Of a stretch of 64,000 nucleotides of DNA, positions 7,572-16,998 are shown one piece after another. A model generated the notes under the pieces. It ran no database searches. It had not been told where the DNA came from and worked only from the letters and a program-made list of their open reading frames with translations. Position 1 is the first letter of the stretch. Every line of letters starts with the position of its first letter. The DNA is taken from NCBI RefSeq assembly GCF_011761345.1, contig NZ_JAASRY010000001.1, positions 1,240,001 to 1,304,000 of the forward strand, in the 5' to 3' direction. The translations under genes were made by a program, and so were the position numbers. The stretch comes from Thalassobacillus devorans (GTDB lineage: Bacteria > Bacillota > Bacilli > Bacillales > Halobacillaceae).

Positions 7572-9605
7572 TTATACGATTTCACGGTCCCAATGACGGT
7601 GCTCAGCGATAGCTGCGACAAATTCTTTCACATAAGATTTCAGGTCGTCATTGATGACAACACCTAGACCATCATCAATTCCAGCTTTCTTCAGCAAATC
7701 GACACCTTCATGAGTAGCACCGATTGGCTTATAGTGAGCAAGTGCTTCTTTCAGGAAGTATAAAGCATCCTGTTGGAACTTTTTATCCATAGACTTGCTA
7801 CCTGCAGCGTATAGTGCATCAAATAAAACGGACTCACCAGTCAGGAACGTATGGTCAGCTTCCAGTTCTTCTCCATCTGTACCTTTGATTGTTCCAAGTT
7901 TATTACTGATGATTTCCGGTTCTACTTCTGCTTTTTTCAAAGCCTCAATTACTGAAGTGACTTCTTGGCCATTGAAACCTTCCGCTACAATAACACCTAC
8001 TTTCCGTGTGTGTGGTAGCTTGTTTGTGTTTTCCTGGCTTAAAGCAGGAGAAGCCTTCGTGACGTTCGACCCTCCCTCTTTCGGAACTTCGACACCTACG
8101 TTCTCAGCAACTTCCTGGGCCAATTCCAGACTTACATTAGCGAACATATCAACCACTTGCTGCTGGATATCTTCGCTGGACAGCTTACCCAGTTCAAAAC
8201 TGAAAGCCTCCTTGATATGTTCTTTTTCCGGGTCGCTCATACTGTTCCAAAATAAAGTGGCCTGGGAGAAATGATCCTTGAAACTGTCACTTCGCTTACG
8301 GACTTTCCTTCCTTCCACTTTTTCCTGGTAATGCTCGAAACCTCCCTCTTCGGGAGATGATGTTGCCGGAGTATTATCAGCCATCGAGTTTTTGTGATAA
8401 GCTACCGGACCTTTATTAATCGTCATACGATTATAGCCATCCCGTTGATTATTATGGAACGGACAGACAGGACGGTTGATCGGAAGCTCATGGAAGTTCG
8501 GGCCGCCGAGGCGGATTAACTGTGTATCCGTGTAAGAGAACAGTCGACCTTGCAGCAATGGATCGTTAGTGAAGTCGATACCAGGTACTACATGGCCAGG
8601 GTGGAATGCTACCTGTTCGGTTTCAGCAAATACGTTATCGACATTTCGGTTCAACGTCATTTTTCCGATCTTTTTAACAGGTACGTCTTCTTCCGGCCAA
8701 AGCTTAGTAGGATCCAATACATCAAAATCAAAATTGAATTCATCTTCCTCTTTGATAATTTGGACACCTAGTTCAAACTCTGGGTAATCTCCATTTTCAA
8801 TAGCGTCATATAGGTCTCCGCGATGGAAATCAGGATCTTTACCGGAAATCTTTTGCGCTTCATCCCAGACAAGCGAATGGGTACCCAATACCGGCTTCCA
8901 ATGCCACTTGATAAAATGCGCTTCTCCTTTGTCATTGACGAAACGGAATGTATGCACACCGAATCCTTCCATCATACGGAAACTTCTAGGGATCGCACGG
9001 TCAGACATCGCCCACATCACCATATGTGCGGATTCCTGGTTATTTGCTATGAAGTCCCAGAATGTGTCATGGGCGCTCGCCCCTTGTGGCATTTCATTAT
9101 GTGGTTCTGGCTTTAACGCATGGACTAAATCAGGGAATTTGATAGCATCTTGAATGAAGAAGACAGGAATGTTATTTCCTACAAGGTCAAAGTTTCCTTC
9201 TTCCGTATAGAATTTCGTAGCAAAGCCGCGGGCATCTCGAACTGTTTCCGCAGAACCTTTAGAGCCTTGCACCGTTGAAAAACGTACAAATACTGGTGTT
9301 TTTTTAGATGGATCCTGTAAGAAATCAGCTTTTGTATAATCTTTCATTGATTCATACGGCTGGAACTCCCCATGGGCTGCGAAACCACGGGCATGGACAA
9401 TACGTTCCGGAATTCGTTCATGGTCAAAATGTGTCATCTTTTCACGGAAATGAAAGTCTTCCATTAACGTGGGCCCACGTTCGCCAGCCTTTAAAGAGAA
9501 TTCGTCTTCGGAAACCTTTGTGCCTTGGTTGGTAGTCATTTTTTTATCACGGTCATCGGTACGAAACTCTTCTATTTGTTTATTTTTACGATTTTCATTA
9601 CTCAT
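7572..9605 (-). CDS. katE: Large-subunit (clade II, HPII-type) heme catalase with C-terminal GATase1-like domain
   Basis: The 677-residue length marks a large-subunit catalase rather than the ~480-residue small type. The heme catalase core shows the catalytic His71 in RIPERIVHARGFAAHG, the distal Asn in FDLVGNNIPVFFIQDA (~144) and the proximal heme-ligand Tyr in LFSYTDTQLIRLG. The last ~140 residues (RKVGVIVAEGFNGQEVTSVIEALKKAEVEPEIIS) form the flavodoxin/DJ-1-like domain found only in clade II enzymes. The enzyme converts H2O2 to water and oxygen in the cytoplasm. A GGAGG site lies 9 bases before the ATG. In Bacillus subtilis katE is a sigma-B general stress gene, and a sigma-B-like promoter is visible upstream here. 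Flanking redox genes fit an oxidative-stress neighbourhood, but each is a separate transcript. Confidence 0.96.
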   Translation of the reverse strand: MSNENRKNKQIEEFRTDDRDKKMTTNQGTKVSEDEFSLKAGERGPTLMEDFHFREKMTHFDHERIPERIVHARGFAAHGEFQPYESMKDYTKADFLQDPSKKTPVFVRFSTVQGSKGSAETVRDARGFATKFYTEEGNFDLVGNNIPVFFIQDAIKFPDLVHALKPEPHNEMPQGASAHDTFWDFIANNQESAHMVMWAMSDRAIPRSFRMMEGFGVHTFRFVNDKGEAHFIKWHWKPVLGTHSLVWDEAQKISGKDPDFHRGDLYDAIENGDYPEFELGVQIIKEEDEFNFDFDVLDPTKLWPEEDVPVKKIGKMTLNRNVDNVFAETEQVAFHPGHVVPGIDFTNDPLLQGRLFSYTDTQLIRLGGPNFHELPINRPVCPFHNNQRDGYNRMTINKGPVAYHKNSMADNTPATSSPEEGGFEHYQEKVEGRKVRKRSDSFKDHFSQATLFWNSMSDPEKEHIKEAFSFELGKLSSEDIQQQVVDMFANVSLELAQEVAENVGVEVPKEGGSNVTKASPALSQENTNKLPHTRKVGVIVAEGFNGQEVTSVIEALKKAEVEPEIISNKLGTIKGTDGEELEADHTFLTGESVLFDALYAAGSKSMDKKFQQDALYFLKEALAHYKPIGATHEGVDLLKKAGIDDGLGVVINDDLKSYVKEFVAAIAEHRHWDREIV

Positions 9606-9654
9606 GTATAATTTCCTCCTTTTTTATGGTATGTAAATGCTTTCCTGTAACCAT

Positions 9655-9680
9655 CTTCCCTTGGTAACAATTAGTAAAAC
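9655..9680 (-). promoter_or_regulatory. Possible sigma-B promoter of katE
   Basis: The minus strand reads GTTTTA, 14 bases, then GGGAAG, ending about 50 bases before the katE start codon. The sigma-B consensus is GTTTAA, 13-15 bases, GGGTAT. The -35 matches five of six and the -10 four of six, so this is a candidate only. Confidence 0.4.
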
Positions 9681-9694
9681 ATTTGTCGAAAAAA

Positions 9695-9718
9695 AGAGTA
9701 CTCCTTGTTGAGTACTCT
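9695..9718 (-). terminator. Terminator of the SDR/Rieske unit
   Basis: Perfect 9-bp stem AGAGTACTC / GAGTACTCT with a 6-nt loop, overlapping the SDR stop codon and followed by TTTTTTT on the minus strand. Confidence 0.88.
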
Positions 9719-10505
9719 AGCGTAACAGTGACTCTGCACCATCTATATAAACCTCTGTACCTGTGATATGGTTCGAATGCTCTGATGCTAAAAAATATAC
9801 AAGATCCGCCACCTGTTCTGGAGAACCAGGCTTATGTTCCAGGGGCTGTCCCCCTTCTGGAAATTCAACTGGAATATCTACTTTTTCCAAACTCTTTTCC
9901 TTTTCCGTATTCTGATCGATATTAGTATCGATAGCACCTGGGCAGATAGCATTCACACGAATTTGATAGCGAGCAAGCTCAAGTGCTGCCATTTTCATAA
10001 AAGCTACCTGCCCTGCTTTTGAAGTCGCATAAGCTGACATACCAATTCCCGAGAATGTGCGATTGCCATTTATTGAACTGGTAATAATAATGCTTCCTCC
10101 CGATTCTTTCATATAAGGGATGGAGTGCTTCACAAATAAGAAACTGCTTTTTAGGTTGGTATGAATGGTTTGTTCCCAATCGTCTGTTTCCATATCTTCA
10201 ATGGGGGCAAACGTTCCATTGATACCGGCATTGTCAAAAACGACATCTATTCTTCCCCAGTGAGTATGCACATCAGCAAGACCTTCTTTTACACGCGTCT
10301 CATCCGAGACGTCGATATCGTAAACTGCTGCCTGCCCTCCAGCTGAAATAATTTTGTCTTGTACTTCTTTTGCCCTGTTCTCCTTTACATCCATTAGAGC
10401 GACTGCATAACCTTCTTCTGCCAGTTTAATAGCGGCTGCTTTTCCGATACCGGATCCTGCTCCAGTAACAACAGCTGTTCTCAATTCAGATTTCATAGAC
10501 ACCAT
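9717..10505 (-). CDS. Short-chain dehydrogenase/reductase
   Basis: A classical SDR of 262 residues with the NAD(P)-binding motif TGAGSGIG at ~15-22, the NAG motif (FDNAGING), the catalytic Ser in ITSSINGN and the YATSK tetrad near residue 158. The acidic Asp at the end of beta-2 (ALMDVKENR) favours NAD(H) over NADP(H). The C-terminal ITGTEVYIDGAESLL is the usual family ending. The substrate is unknown. The stop codon of the upstream FAD/Rieske gene is 5 bases away, so the two are co-transcribed. Either ATG, 10505 or 10496, could be the start; the second has a better purine-rich site before it. Confidence 0.88.
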   Translation of the reverse strand: MVSMKSELRTAVVTGAGSGIGKAAAIKLAEEGYAVALMDVKENRAKEVQDKIISAGGQAAVYDIDVSDETRVKEGLADVHTHWGRIDVVFDNAGINGTFAPIEDMETDDWEQTIHTNLKSSFLFVKHSIPYMKESGGSIIITSSINGNRTFSGIGMSAYATSKAGQVAFMKMAALELARYQIRVNAICPGAIDTNIDQNTEKEKSLEKVDIPVEFPEGGQPLEHKPGSPEQVADLVYFLASEHSNHITGTEVYIDGAESLLR

Positions 10506-10510
10506 CCCAT

Positions 10511-12049
10511 CTATTTTTTATTGTCATTTGATAATTTCTCAAGCGGCCTAGTCGCAGGGCCTTCAATCACATTGCCTTCTACCGTAAAGCGGGAACCATG
10601 GCAGGGACAATCCCAGGACCTTTCACTGTTATTCCAAGCCAAATCGCACCCCATATGAGTACAAGTGGTATCTACCAGGCTGACTTTTCCAGAATTATCT
10701 TTATACGCACCTGCCCGTTTGCCATCCACCTTTACGATGGCTCCTTCATCAAAGTTAAGATCTCGCAAATTCTTTTTACCTTTCGTAGGCAATTTACCTT
10801 TTACGAACTCTTTTGCCACATCCGCATTTTCTTTGGTAAAACTCTTCAACCCGGCACTTTTATGAAACCTGGAAGGGGAAAATAACTCCTCGAATGGATT
10901 TTTACGTTCTGTAATCAGGTCATGGATGACATCAGCTGCAATCGTCCCCTGCGTCATTCCCCATTTGGCAAAGCCGGTCGCAACATAAATGTTTGGATTA
11001 TTAGAAGTAATGTATCCAATGTAAGGTACAAGGTCCAGTGTACTCATATCCTGGGAAGACCAGCGATAAGGAATATCCTGAATGGTGTAGTATTCATTTG
11101 TAAAGTCTGCGAGATTGTTGTAATGCTGCCATGTATCTTCACTCTGCCCGCTTGTATGACCTTCTCCCCCCACTAGAAGCAGTGATTCACCATTTGTACC
11201 ACGTGCCTTTCTTATGGAGCGTTTAGGTTCCTCTACATTCAAATACATGCCTTCCGGTACAGGTTGTTCTATTTTAAAAGCAACCGAATAAGACCTTTCC
11301 ACATGAAGTCTGGAGAAATAAAGACCGTCGAAATCTTTGAAGGGAAAATGAGTAGCAACGACAACATAATTCGAAGTAATCGTTTGACCCTCTGCCGTGA
11401 TAATTTTTGGCTTGTCTCCTTTTTCAATATCGACAGCCCGCGTATCTTCATAGATGCTGACTTGATTTTCCCTCAGATAATCCATGAGAGAAAGCAGGTA
11501 TTTAACTGGATGGAATTGAGCCTGGTGATGCATTTGGATAGCTCCAGTTACGGGGAAAGGCAAATCAATATCGCTAGTCATCTTCCCGTCAATTCCCAGC
11601 TTTTCATATACTTCTGCTTCCTTTTCTATTAATTTTTCAGCTTTTTCTGTTTCCCCAAATACAATAGCATCCTGGTAAGAAAAATCGCAGTCCATCTGAT
11701 GTACCTCAATATTTTTCTCAATTGCCTGCAGAGCAGCCATATTCGCCTGGTAATATAGCTTCGCTTTCTCCTCCCCTATTGTTTTCTGCAACTGTTGGTA
11801 TATCAAACCGTGCTGTGCAGAGAGTTTGGCGGTCGTATAGCCAGTAGTTCCTTCTAAAACTCGGCCGGCTTCTACAATCGTAACTCTGAATCCTGATTGA
11901 ACCAGCCGATAGGCAGCGGTAATTCCAGCGATTCCAGAACCGACGACGGTAACATCAGTTGAAATATCCTCTTCCAGTGGGGGGAAACTCTCTATTGGCA
12001 AGTCTCTCCAAAGAGATGACGGGGTATGTGGTATCTGTCGTTCTCCCAT
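10511..12049 (-). CDS. FAD-dependent oxidoreductase with C-terminal Rieske [2Fe-2S] domain (YhfW-like)
   Basis: A 512-residue fusion. Residues ~30-390 form a DAO-type flavoprotein with the GxGxxG dinucleotide motif VVGSGIAGITAAYRLVQSG and a glycine-rich YVATGFAKWGMTQG near the FAD site. Residues ~425-505 form a Rieske domain with the ligand pairs CTHMGC and CPCHGSR. The same fusion occurs in B. subtilis YhfW; its physiological substrate is not known. It is cytoplasmic, with no signal sequence. The gene is the first of a two-gene unit with the SDR (5-base gap). A glycine/amine-oxidase-like activity fed by the Rieske centre can be guessed but not shown. Confidence 0.9.
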   Translation of the reverse strand: MGERQIPHTPSSLWRDLPIESFPPLEEDISTDVTVVGSGIAGITAAYRLVQSGFRVTIVEAGRVLEGTTGYTTAKLSAQHGLIYQQLQKTIGEEKAKLYYQANMAALQAIEKNIEVHQMDCDFSYQDAIVFGETEKAEKLIEKEAEVYEKLGIDGKMTSDIDLPFPVTGAIQMHHQAQFHPVKYLLSLMDYLRENQVSIYEDTRAVDIEKGDKPKIITAEGQTITSNYVVVATHFPFKDFDGLYFSRLHVERSYSVAFKIEQPVPEGMYLNVEEPKRSIRKARGTNGESLLLVGGEGHTSGQSEDTWQHYNNLADFTNEYYTIQDIPYRWSSQDMSTLDLVPYIGYITSNNPNIYVATGFAKWGMTQGTIAADVIHDLITERKNPFEELFSPSRFHKSAGLKSFTKENADVAKEFVKGKLPTKGKKNLRDLNFDEGAIVKVDGKRAGAYKDNSGKVSLVDTTCTHMGCDLAWNNSERSWDCPCHGSRFTVEGNVIEGPATRPLEKLSNDNKK

Positions 12050-12111
12050 AAATAATATGCCCTCCTAAAATATCATTATAGGTACATACCCACGTGGAGG
12101 AATTTCATGCA

Positions 12112-13107
12112 TCATTCAAAGTTGATAGCTGCAAGTAATTCATAGGATTTTAGCTTAGCTTCAAAATCGTATATATTCGTTATAACTAAAAATTCTTCTG
12201 TTTGATACATTTCCTGCAACTGCAATAGTTCTCTTTTTACTGTATCTTGAGAACCGACGATCATACGCTTACGATTCTTTTTAATTTTTTCAATCTCTTT
12301 AAGCGTGAACGTATGTCTTTTCACTTCTTCTACGGGTGGCACCCTCGTATCCAGTCCTTTTTCCACTTGCAGCAGCCACATATCCAGGCTTAAGGCCAAT
12401 TGTTCTGCCTCTTCATCAGTTCTAGCACAGACAACAAAAACACAGACATTGGTACGTGGGGATTCTAACAGGTAGTTGGACTTAAAATATGTGGTGTAGG
12501 TTTCTATGGCCTCTTCCCCATGGCTTGGATCGATGAAGTGGCCAAATGTGAAACCTGTTCCATTATTGGCAGCATGCCGAGCACCCCTCGATGACAGGCC
12601 GAGGACCCACATTTCCGGGTTTCCGCCAGTATTAGGTGTTGCTTTTACGCCAAACGATGGATGATCTTTCGGTATATCACCTTGTAGAAAGTGCTGCAGC
12701 TCTTCCACTTGCCTGGGAAAAGCACTTAATGTTTTATTAACCCCGTCTGTTAATGCCATGCGGGTCTTTTGGGAGCCACCGGGAGACCTTCCCAAACCCA
12801 GATCAATGCGTTCAGGAAAGAGTGCTTCTAGCATCTTGAAGTTTTCCGCCACCTTCAAAGGACTGTACTGAGGCAATAGTACGCCACCCGAACCTACGCG
12901 GATATGATCGGTAACTGATGCAATTCTGGTAATCATGATTTCCGGTGAGGAACTCGCCAGACCGTTAGTATTATGATGCTCGGCCATCCAATATCGGAAA
13001 TAGCCTAATTCTTCGGCTTTTTTCGCTAATCTGAGACTATTTTTCAATGTATCTTCTGCAGTAAAACCTTTGGAAATCGGTGCCTGGTCCAGAACACTTA
13101 GCAGCAT
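12112..13107 (-). CDS. LLM-class (luciferase-like) flavin-dependent oxidoreductase
   Basis: A 331-residue single-domain bacterial-luciferase-like TIM barrel. Diagnostic segments are LSVLDQAPISKGFTAEDTL at the N-terminus, YWMAEHHNTNGLASSSPEIM, VGSGGVLLPQYSPLKVAENFKMLEALFPERIDLGLGRSPGG and SSRGARHAANNGTGFTFGHFI. These resemble the MsnO8/YceB subgroup, in which reduced flavin is the cosubstrate. The substrate is unknown. The gene lies downstream of a PadR-type regulator transcribed in the same direction with a 32-base gap, so the regulator may control it and both may form an operon. The RBS region before 13107 reads AAGGGAGCG. Confidence 0.9.
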   Translation of the reverse strand: MLLSVLDQAPISKGFTAEDTLKNSLRLAKKAEELGYFRYWMAEHHNTNGLASSSPEIMITRIASVTDHIRVGSGGVLLPQYSPLKVAENFKMLEALFPERIDLGLGRSPGGSQKTRMALTDGVNKTLSAFPRQVEELQHFLQGDIPKDHPSFGVKATPNTGGNPEMWVLGLSSRGARHAANNGTGFTFGHFIDPSHGEEAIETYTTYFKSNYLLESPRTNVCVFVVCARTDEEAEQLALSLDMWLLQVEKGLDTRVPPVEEVKRHTFTLKEIEKIKKNRKRMIVGSQDTVKRELLQLQEMYQTEEFLVITNIYDFEAKLKSYELLAAINFE

Positions 13108-13139
13108 AAAGCTGACGCTCCCTTATCATCGATGTAAGT

Positions 13140-13520
13140 TTATTTATATATTTCTTTCATAATCTTATTCAGTATGTCTAGCTGCTCTTCAAATAACAAT
13201 TTGTATCGTTTCTTTAACACATCAAATTCTTCTTTCCCTTTATCAGTAAGCGAATACCAATAGACTTTCTGCCGTTTACGATCATGAGATTTATAATCTT
13301 CCTTTCTCGATAACAAACCTTCTTCAGTCATCTCATGTAACGTATCCAGCAAAGTAGATGGAGCCGGTATCCAATTTGTAGTAAGCTTTTTAAATTCTTT
13401 CTTGAATTGTTCACTGATCATTGGAGGATGGACTTGCAGCAGGTGCATAATATAAAACTTTGTAAACTGCGCGGCAGTCATGTTTAATGCAAACTTCTTT
13501 GGATTATTTTTATGTGACAT
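13140..13520 (-). CDS. PadR-family transcriptional regulator
   Basis: A 126-residue DNA-binding protein. The N-terminal winged helix (MTAAQFTKFYIMHLLQVHPPMISEQFKKEFKKL ... APSTLLDTLHEMTEEGLLSRKED) and the wing (RKRQKVYWYSLTDKGKEEFDVLKKRY) are typical of PadR. It ends in a short dimerisation helix (FEEQLDILNKIMKEIYK). The start at 13520 is chosen from GGGGAGAGGTG just before it, in preference to an ATG at 13538 that would overlap this site. PadR proteins usually repress detoxification genes in response to phenolics or drugs. The adjacent luciferase-like oxidoreductase is the likely target, although this is inferred from position. Confidence 0.82.
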   Translation of the reverse strand: MSHKNNPKKFALNMTAAQFTKFYIMHLLQVHPPMISEQFKKEFKKLTTNWIPAPSTLLDTLHEMTEEGLLSRKEDYKSHDRKRQKVYWYSLTDKGKEEFDVLKKRYKLLFEEQLDILNKIMKEIYK

Positions 13521-13851
13521 TTCTACACCTCTCCCCATCTATTGATAATTCTTTCCTCTATTACTAGATTTACCTTCTATTTTACAATACAATAGGCCTT
13601 ATGTGTCTATATCAGCGTCTGTAGAAAACTCCCATGAAAGAAAAAATTAAATTTCTAATTAAATAAATGCCCATAATACTTGCTTTATAGAAGCGGGATT
13701 TGTAAGCTTGTTGCTAATGATGTTTTTATATCAGTTCGGAGTTGCTACTAAGTTTTAAGTGGAATTAAATGGAGTTTGACTTTAATGAGGGTTAAAGTAA
13801 CGTCCAATCAGGACGTAAAAAAAGCCGGGAACTCCGGCTTCTTTTGTATTC
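13521..13851. other. Intergenic region with S9 peptidase terminator
   Basis: The 331 bases between the PadR start and the S9 peptidase stop contain no convincing gene. They hold the PadR promoter region (AT-rich, 13540-13620), a small dyad ACGTCC/GGACGT at 13800-13816, and the terminator at 13818-13842. I see nothing else. Confidence 0.6.
13818..13842 (-). terminator. S9 peptidase terminator
   Basis: Stem AAGCCGG / CCGGCTT with loop AGTTC on the minus strand, then TTTTTTTAC, immediately after the stop codon at 13852. Confidence 0.85.
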
Positions 13852-15834
13852 TTATAATTTTTCTTCGAACCAACGGAGCAAATGCTGCAACCGTTCCAGA
13901 CGTAACGATGGCTTCCCCGTTCTCGATAAATTATGGTCCGCTTCTGGAATCCGGACAAATTCTGTGTCTTTCTCCTGTCGTTTCAAAGCGATAAATAATT
14001 GTTCTGCCTGTTCGATCGGACACCTTAAATCCTGTTCACTATGGATTATCAAGAGAGGTGTTTCTATCTCGTCCACATAGGCAAGGGGTGAATGCTCCCA
14101 CAATTTCTTAATATTGCGGAGATCCGCTTGGATTTGCCATTCACTGAAGTAATAACCGATATCACTCACCCCGTAAAAACTGATCCAGTTGGAAATACTC
14201 CGCTGCGTGACCGCTGCTTTGAATCGGTCAGTATGTCCGACAATCCAGTTGGTCATAAACCCGCCATAACTTCCTCCGGTCAAGCCCAGCCGCTGTTCAT
14301 CAATAAACTCATATTTCTCCAGCAGGTGGTCGAGCCCATTCATGACATCCATATAATCATTACCGCCGTAGTCTCCTCTCACGGCATCGACAAATTCCTG
14401 ATGATAACTATGCGATCCCCGCGGATTAATGTAAGCTACTACATAGCCCTGGGATGCCAGCCATTGCATTTCATGAAAAAAAGTATTGCCATACATCGCA
14501 TGTGGTCCACCGTGAACTTGATAAATCAACGGATAACGTTCCGTTTCATCAAACTCAATCGGTTTCATCAGCCATCCATGCACATCCCAACTGTCAACAC
14601 TCCGGTAGACGAATTCTTCTGGCTCTGAAATCTTCACCTGGCTCAGCCATTCCTCATGATATTTTGTCAGTTTCTGTTTCTCCTGTTGACTGAGCTCATA
14701 AACGTAAAGCTCCCCTGGCTCCGTAGACGTTGCCACAGTAGCTGCCACCTTATCTGATCTCACATCAAAGCCATAGATATGCTGCTGGCCGTCCCAGATT
14801 TGCTTGATATTACCCGAGTCATTTCCTTCATAAAGAGCAACGTTACCATATTCACTGACAGGAAAATAAAAGGTTTCTTCATTTCCCCATTGGACACCCG
14901 GCATCCTAGCTCCCTGTAGTATGTCACCTGACATATAATCTCCTACGGGAAAATCGAGATCCTTCGTCGCATTTAATGTCTCTTCGCTTTCTTTATCATA
15001 GACGAGGATATCAGGGTGGGAAGCATTTTTATAAACTTGCCCATGAAAAACGAAGGCAAACTTCTTTCCATCCGGAGACCACTCCCCGTCGGTTACAAAC
15101 CCTTTATCGGTTTCTATAATCTTGCTGGTTTTTGACTCTAAATCGTATAAAACCAGATCACTGTCAAACGAAAAATCCTTATTCTCCGCTTCATCAGCTG
15201 TATACATTAAACACTTACCATCCGGAGACCAAGCCAGGAGACCATAATCATGCCCCGGTTTAGTAATGTGTTCGATTTCCTCTGTTTCTAAATCAATGAT
15301 CCCTATTTGCTCGTATTCCTCAGAAAGAATGCCTGCGCCATCACCCTTATATTTCATCCTGCTAATCACTTTGACTTCAGGCTTGGTTTCATTGGGTTCC
15401 TGTTCTTCATCCGCTTTTCTGTCAAAGGATTCATCCGGCTTTAAAGCGCCTTGAAATGCGATACGTTTACCGTCTGGAGACCATTCAAATTCACTAACCC
15501 CATTAGTACAGTTTGTTACTTGTTTTGCTTCCCCTCCCGCTAAAGGGATGACAAAAAGTTGACTGGCTTTGTTTCTTGTAGAAAGAAATGCAAGATGGTC
15601 CCCTTTTGGAGACCATATGGGCTGTATGTCTTTTTGTTCCCCATAGGTCCATTGAGTCACCTGTTCACTCGTATTATCATAATAGAACAAATTAGATATG
15701 TATGTATCTTTATCTTTCTCCAAATTCGTTTTAACGAAAATAATACCTTTCCCATCCGGTGACCACTTCGGATCGGTGATAGATTGGATGTTGAAAATAT
15801 CTTCCTTCGTGACTGCACGTTTAACGTCTGACAT
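13852..15834 (-). CDS. S9-family (prolyl oligopeptidase/acylaminoacyl-peptidase type) serine peptidase
   Basis: A 660-residue protein. The N-terminal ~390 residues form a TolB/WD-like beta-propeller with repeated W/SPDGK motifs (WSPDGKGIIFV, WSPKGDHLAFL, WSPDGKRIAFQ, WSPDGKCLMYT, WSPDGKKFAFV). The C-terminal alpha/beta hydrolase carries the triad Ser522 (GGSYGGF), Asp602 (SEQDLRCP) and His634 (EADHNLS). The layout and length match B. subtilis YuxL and archaeal acylaminoacyl peptidases, which cleave short N-blocked peptides in the cytoplasm. No signal peptide is seen. Single gene. Confidence 0.93.
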   Translation of the reverse strand: MSDVKRAVTKEDIFNIQSITDPKWSPDGKGIIFVKTNLEKDKDTYISNLFYYDNTSEQVTQWTYGEQKDIQPIWSPKGDHLAFLSTRNKASQLFVIPLAGGEAKQVTNCTNGVSEFEWSPDGKRIAFQGALKPDESFDRKADEEQEPNETKPEVKVISRMKYKGDGAGILSEEYEQIGIIDLETEEIEHITKPGHDYGLLAWSPDGKCLMYTADEAENKDFSFDSDLVLYDLESKTSKIIETDKGFVTDGEWSPDGKKFAFVFHGQVYKNASHPDILVYDKESEETLNATKDLDFPVGDYMSGDILQGARMPGVQWGNEETFYFPVSEYGNVALYEGNDSGNIKQIWDGQQHIYGFDVRSDKVAATVATSTEPGELYVYELSQQEKQKLTKYHEEWLSQVKISEPEEFVYRSVDSWDVHGWLMKPIEFDETERYPLIYQVHGGPHAMYGNTFFHEMQWLASQGYVVAYINPRGSHSYHQEFVDAVRGDYGGNDYMDVMNGLDHLLEKYEFIDEQRLGLTGGSYGGFMTNWIVGHTDRFKAAVTQRSISNWISFYGVSDIGYYFSEWQIQADLRNIKKLWEHSPLAYVDEIETPLLIIHSEQDLRCPIEQAEQLFIALKRQEKDTEFVRIPEADHNLSRTGKPSLRLERLQHLLRWFEEKL

Positions 15835-15965
15835 CGTTCTCCTCCTTTTGACCTGTTACTGCTTCCCCTGTAATATTGATGCTTCCTTCTTATTATTACA
15901 AATTTTCTCATATTATTGTCATTTTCGAGTTATTCTCTTATATTGTTACAAAAACCGACACAAAT

Positions 15966-15999
15966 AACCCCCATGACTAATGCAATAGCCATGGGGGTT
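15966..15999 (-). terminator. Terminator of the ArsA operon
   Basis: Perfect 10-bp stem AACCCCCATG / CATGGGGGTT a few bases after the dehydrogenase stop codon, followed by ATTTGTG on the minus strand. Confidence 0.8.
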
Positions 16000-16002
16000 A
16001 TA

Positions 16003-16998
16003 TTATTTTTCAATAATGAATCCGATTTTACCGAAATTTTTAGTGTCACGGAGATATTCAAAAGCTTCCTTGAATTCTGCCAGCTGAAACATCCTGTCGA
16101 CCTCTGGTTTAATATCGTGCCTGGCGATAAAAGAAAGCATGGCCTTGAATTCTTCTGCACTCCCCATCGTCGATCCTAGTAAATTATATTGACCGTAAAA
16201 GAACTTCCGAATGTCGATCTCCACTTCATCTTCTGTGGTGGCACCAAAGGTTACAACGGTTCCTCCTTTACGGACAGCTACGAGTGATTTATCAAACGTG
16301 GCGCGCCCGATACTTTCCACTACAAGATCTACTTGTTCATCTTTCAACGCTTCGTTCCAATCTGTTTGCGTAGGGATGGCACGATCAGCTCCAAGTTCTT
16401 TGGCGGCATCCAGCTTTTCCTCGCTTCTCGAGGTTACAATGACACGTGCTCCCAGCGCTTTAGCAAATTTCAATGCAAATGTCAGGACTCCACTCCCTAT
16501 ACCAGGAAGAAGCACCGTATCTCCCTCTTTCACTTTTCCGCGTGTGAAGATTACACGATAAGCCGTCAAGGCAGCCAGGGGAAGAACTCCAGCTTCCTCC
16601 CAGGAAAGATGGGCAGGCTTAGACTCGACATGATCGCTTGGGACTACCACATATTCTCCGAAGGTTCCATGATCCGGAAAGCCCATAATCTCAAACCCTT
16701 CCGGCGGAGCATCGCTATTTTCTTTCCACCCGAGACCAGGGTTGATGACAACCTCATCACCAACTTGAACATCGGTTACTCCCTGTCCCACTTCAGCAAT
16801 TATACCCGCTCCATCAGAACCCAGTACCAATGCCGGCTGATCCGGTTTATGCCTTGAAGTCACAGCTATGTCCCTGCGATTCAATCCCGCTGTTTTCAAT
16901 TTTACTTTAACCTTACCAGGTGCAGGGCCCACTTCCTCCATGTCCTGATAGGATAGTCCTTCTAGTCCTTCTTTGCCTTGATGAATAATTGCTTTCAT
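16003..16998 (-). CDS. Zinc-type/quinone oxidoreductase-like MDR-family dehydrogenase (YogA-like)
   Basis: A 331-residue medium-chain dehydrogenase/reductase with a GroES-like N-terminal half (GLNRRDIAVTSRHKPDQPALVLGSDGAGIIAEVG) and a Rossmann half with GIGSGVLTFALKFAKALGARVIVTSRS. The usual catalytic zinc Cys/His set and the four-Cys structural zinc loop are absent, so it belongs with the zinc-independent quinone-oxidoreductase-like enzymes. The start codon overlaps the ArsA stop by one base (TAATG), indicating translational coupling. It is therefore the last gene of the four-gene ArsA unit. An NAD(P)H-dependent reduction of a quinone or enone is the likely chemistry, with unknown substrate. 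Confidence 0.85.
   Translation of the reverse strand: MKAIIHQGKEGLEGLSYQDMEEVGPAPGKVKVKLKTAGLNRRDIAVTSRHKPDQPALVLGSDGAGIIAEVGQGVTDVQVGDEVVINPGLGWKENSDAPPEGFEIMGFPDHGTFGEYVVVPSDHVESKPAHLSWEEAGVLPLAALTAYRVIFTRGKVKEGDTVLLPGIGSGVLTFALKFAKALGARVIVTSRSEEKLDAAKELGADRAIPTQTDWNEALKDEQVDLVVESIGRATFDKSLVAVRKGGTVVTFGATTEDEVEIDIRKFFYGQYNLLGSTMGSAEEFKAMLSFIARHDIKPEVDRMFQLAEFKEAFEYLRDTKNFGKIGFIIEK

Noticed and set aside
13776-13994. Plus-strand frame across the S9 peptidase end
   Set aside because: It overlaps the strong S9 peptidase gene and terminator, has no ribosome binding site and no family similarity.
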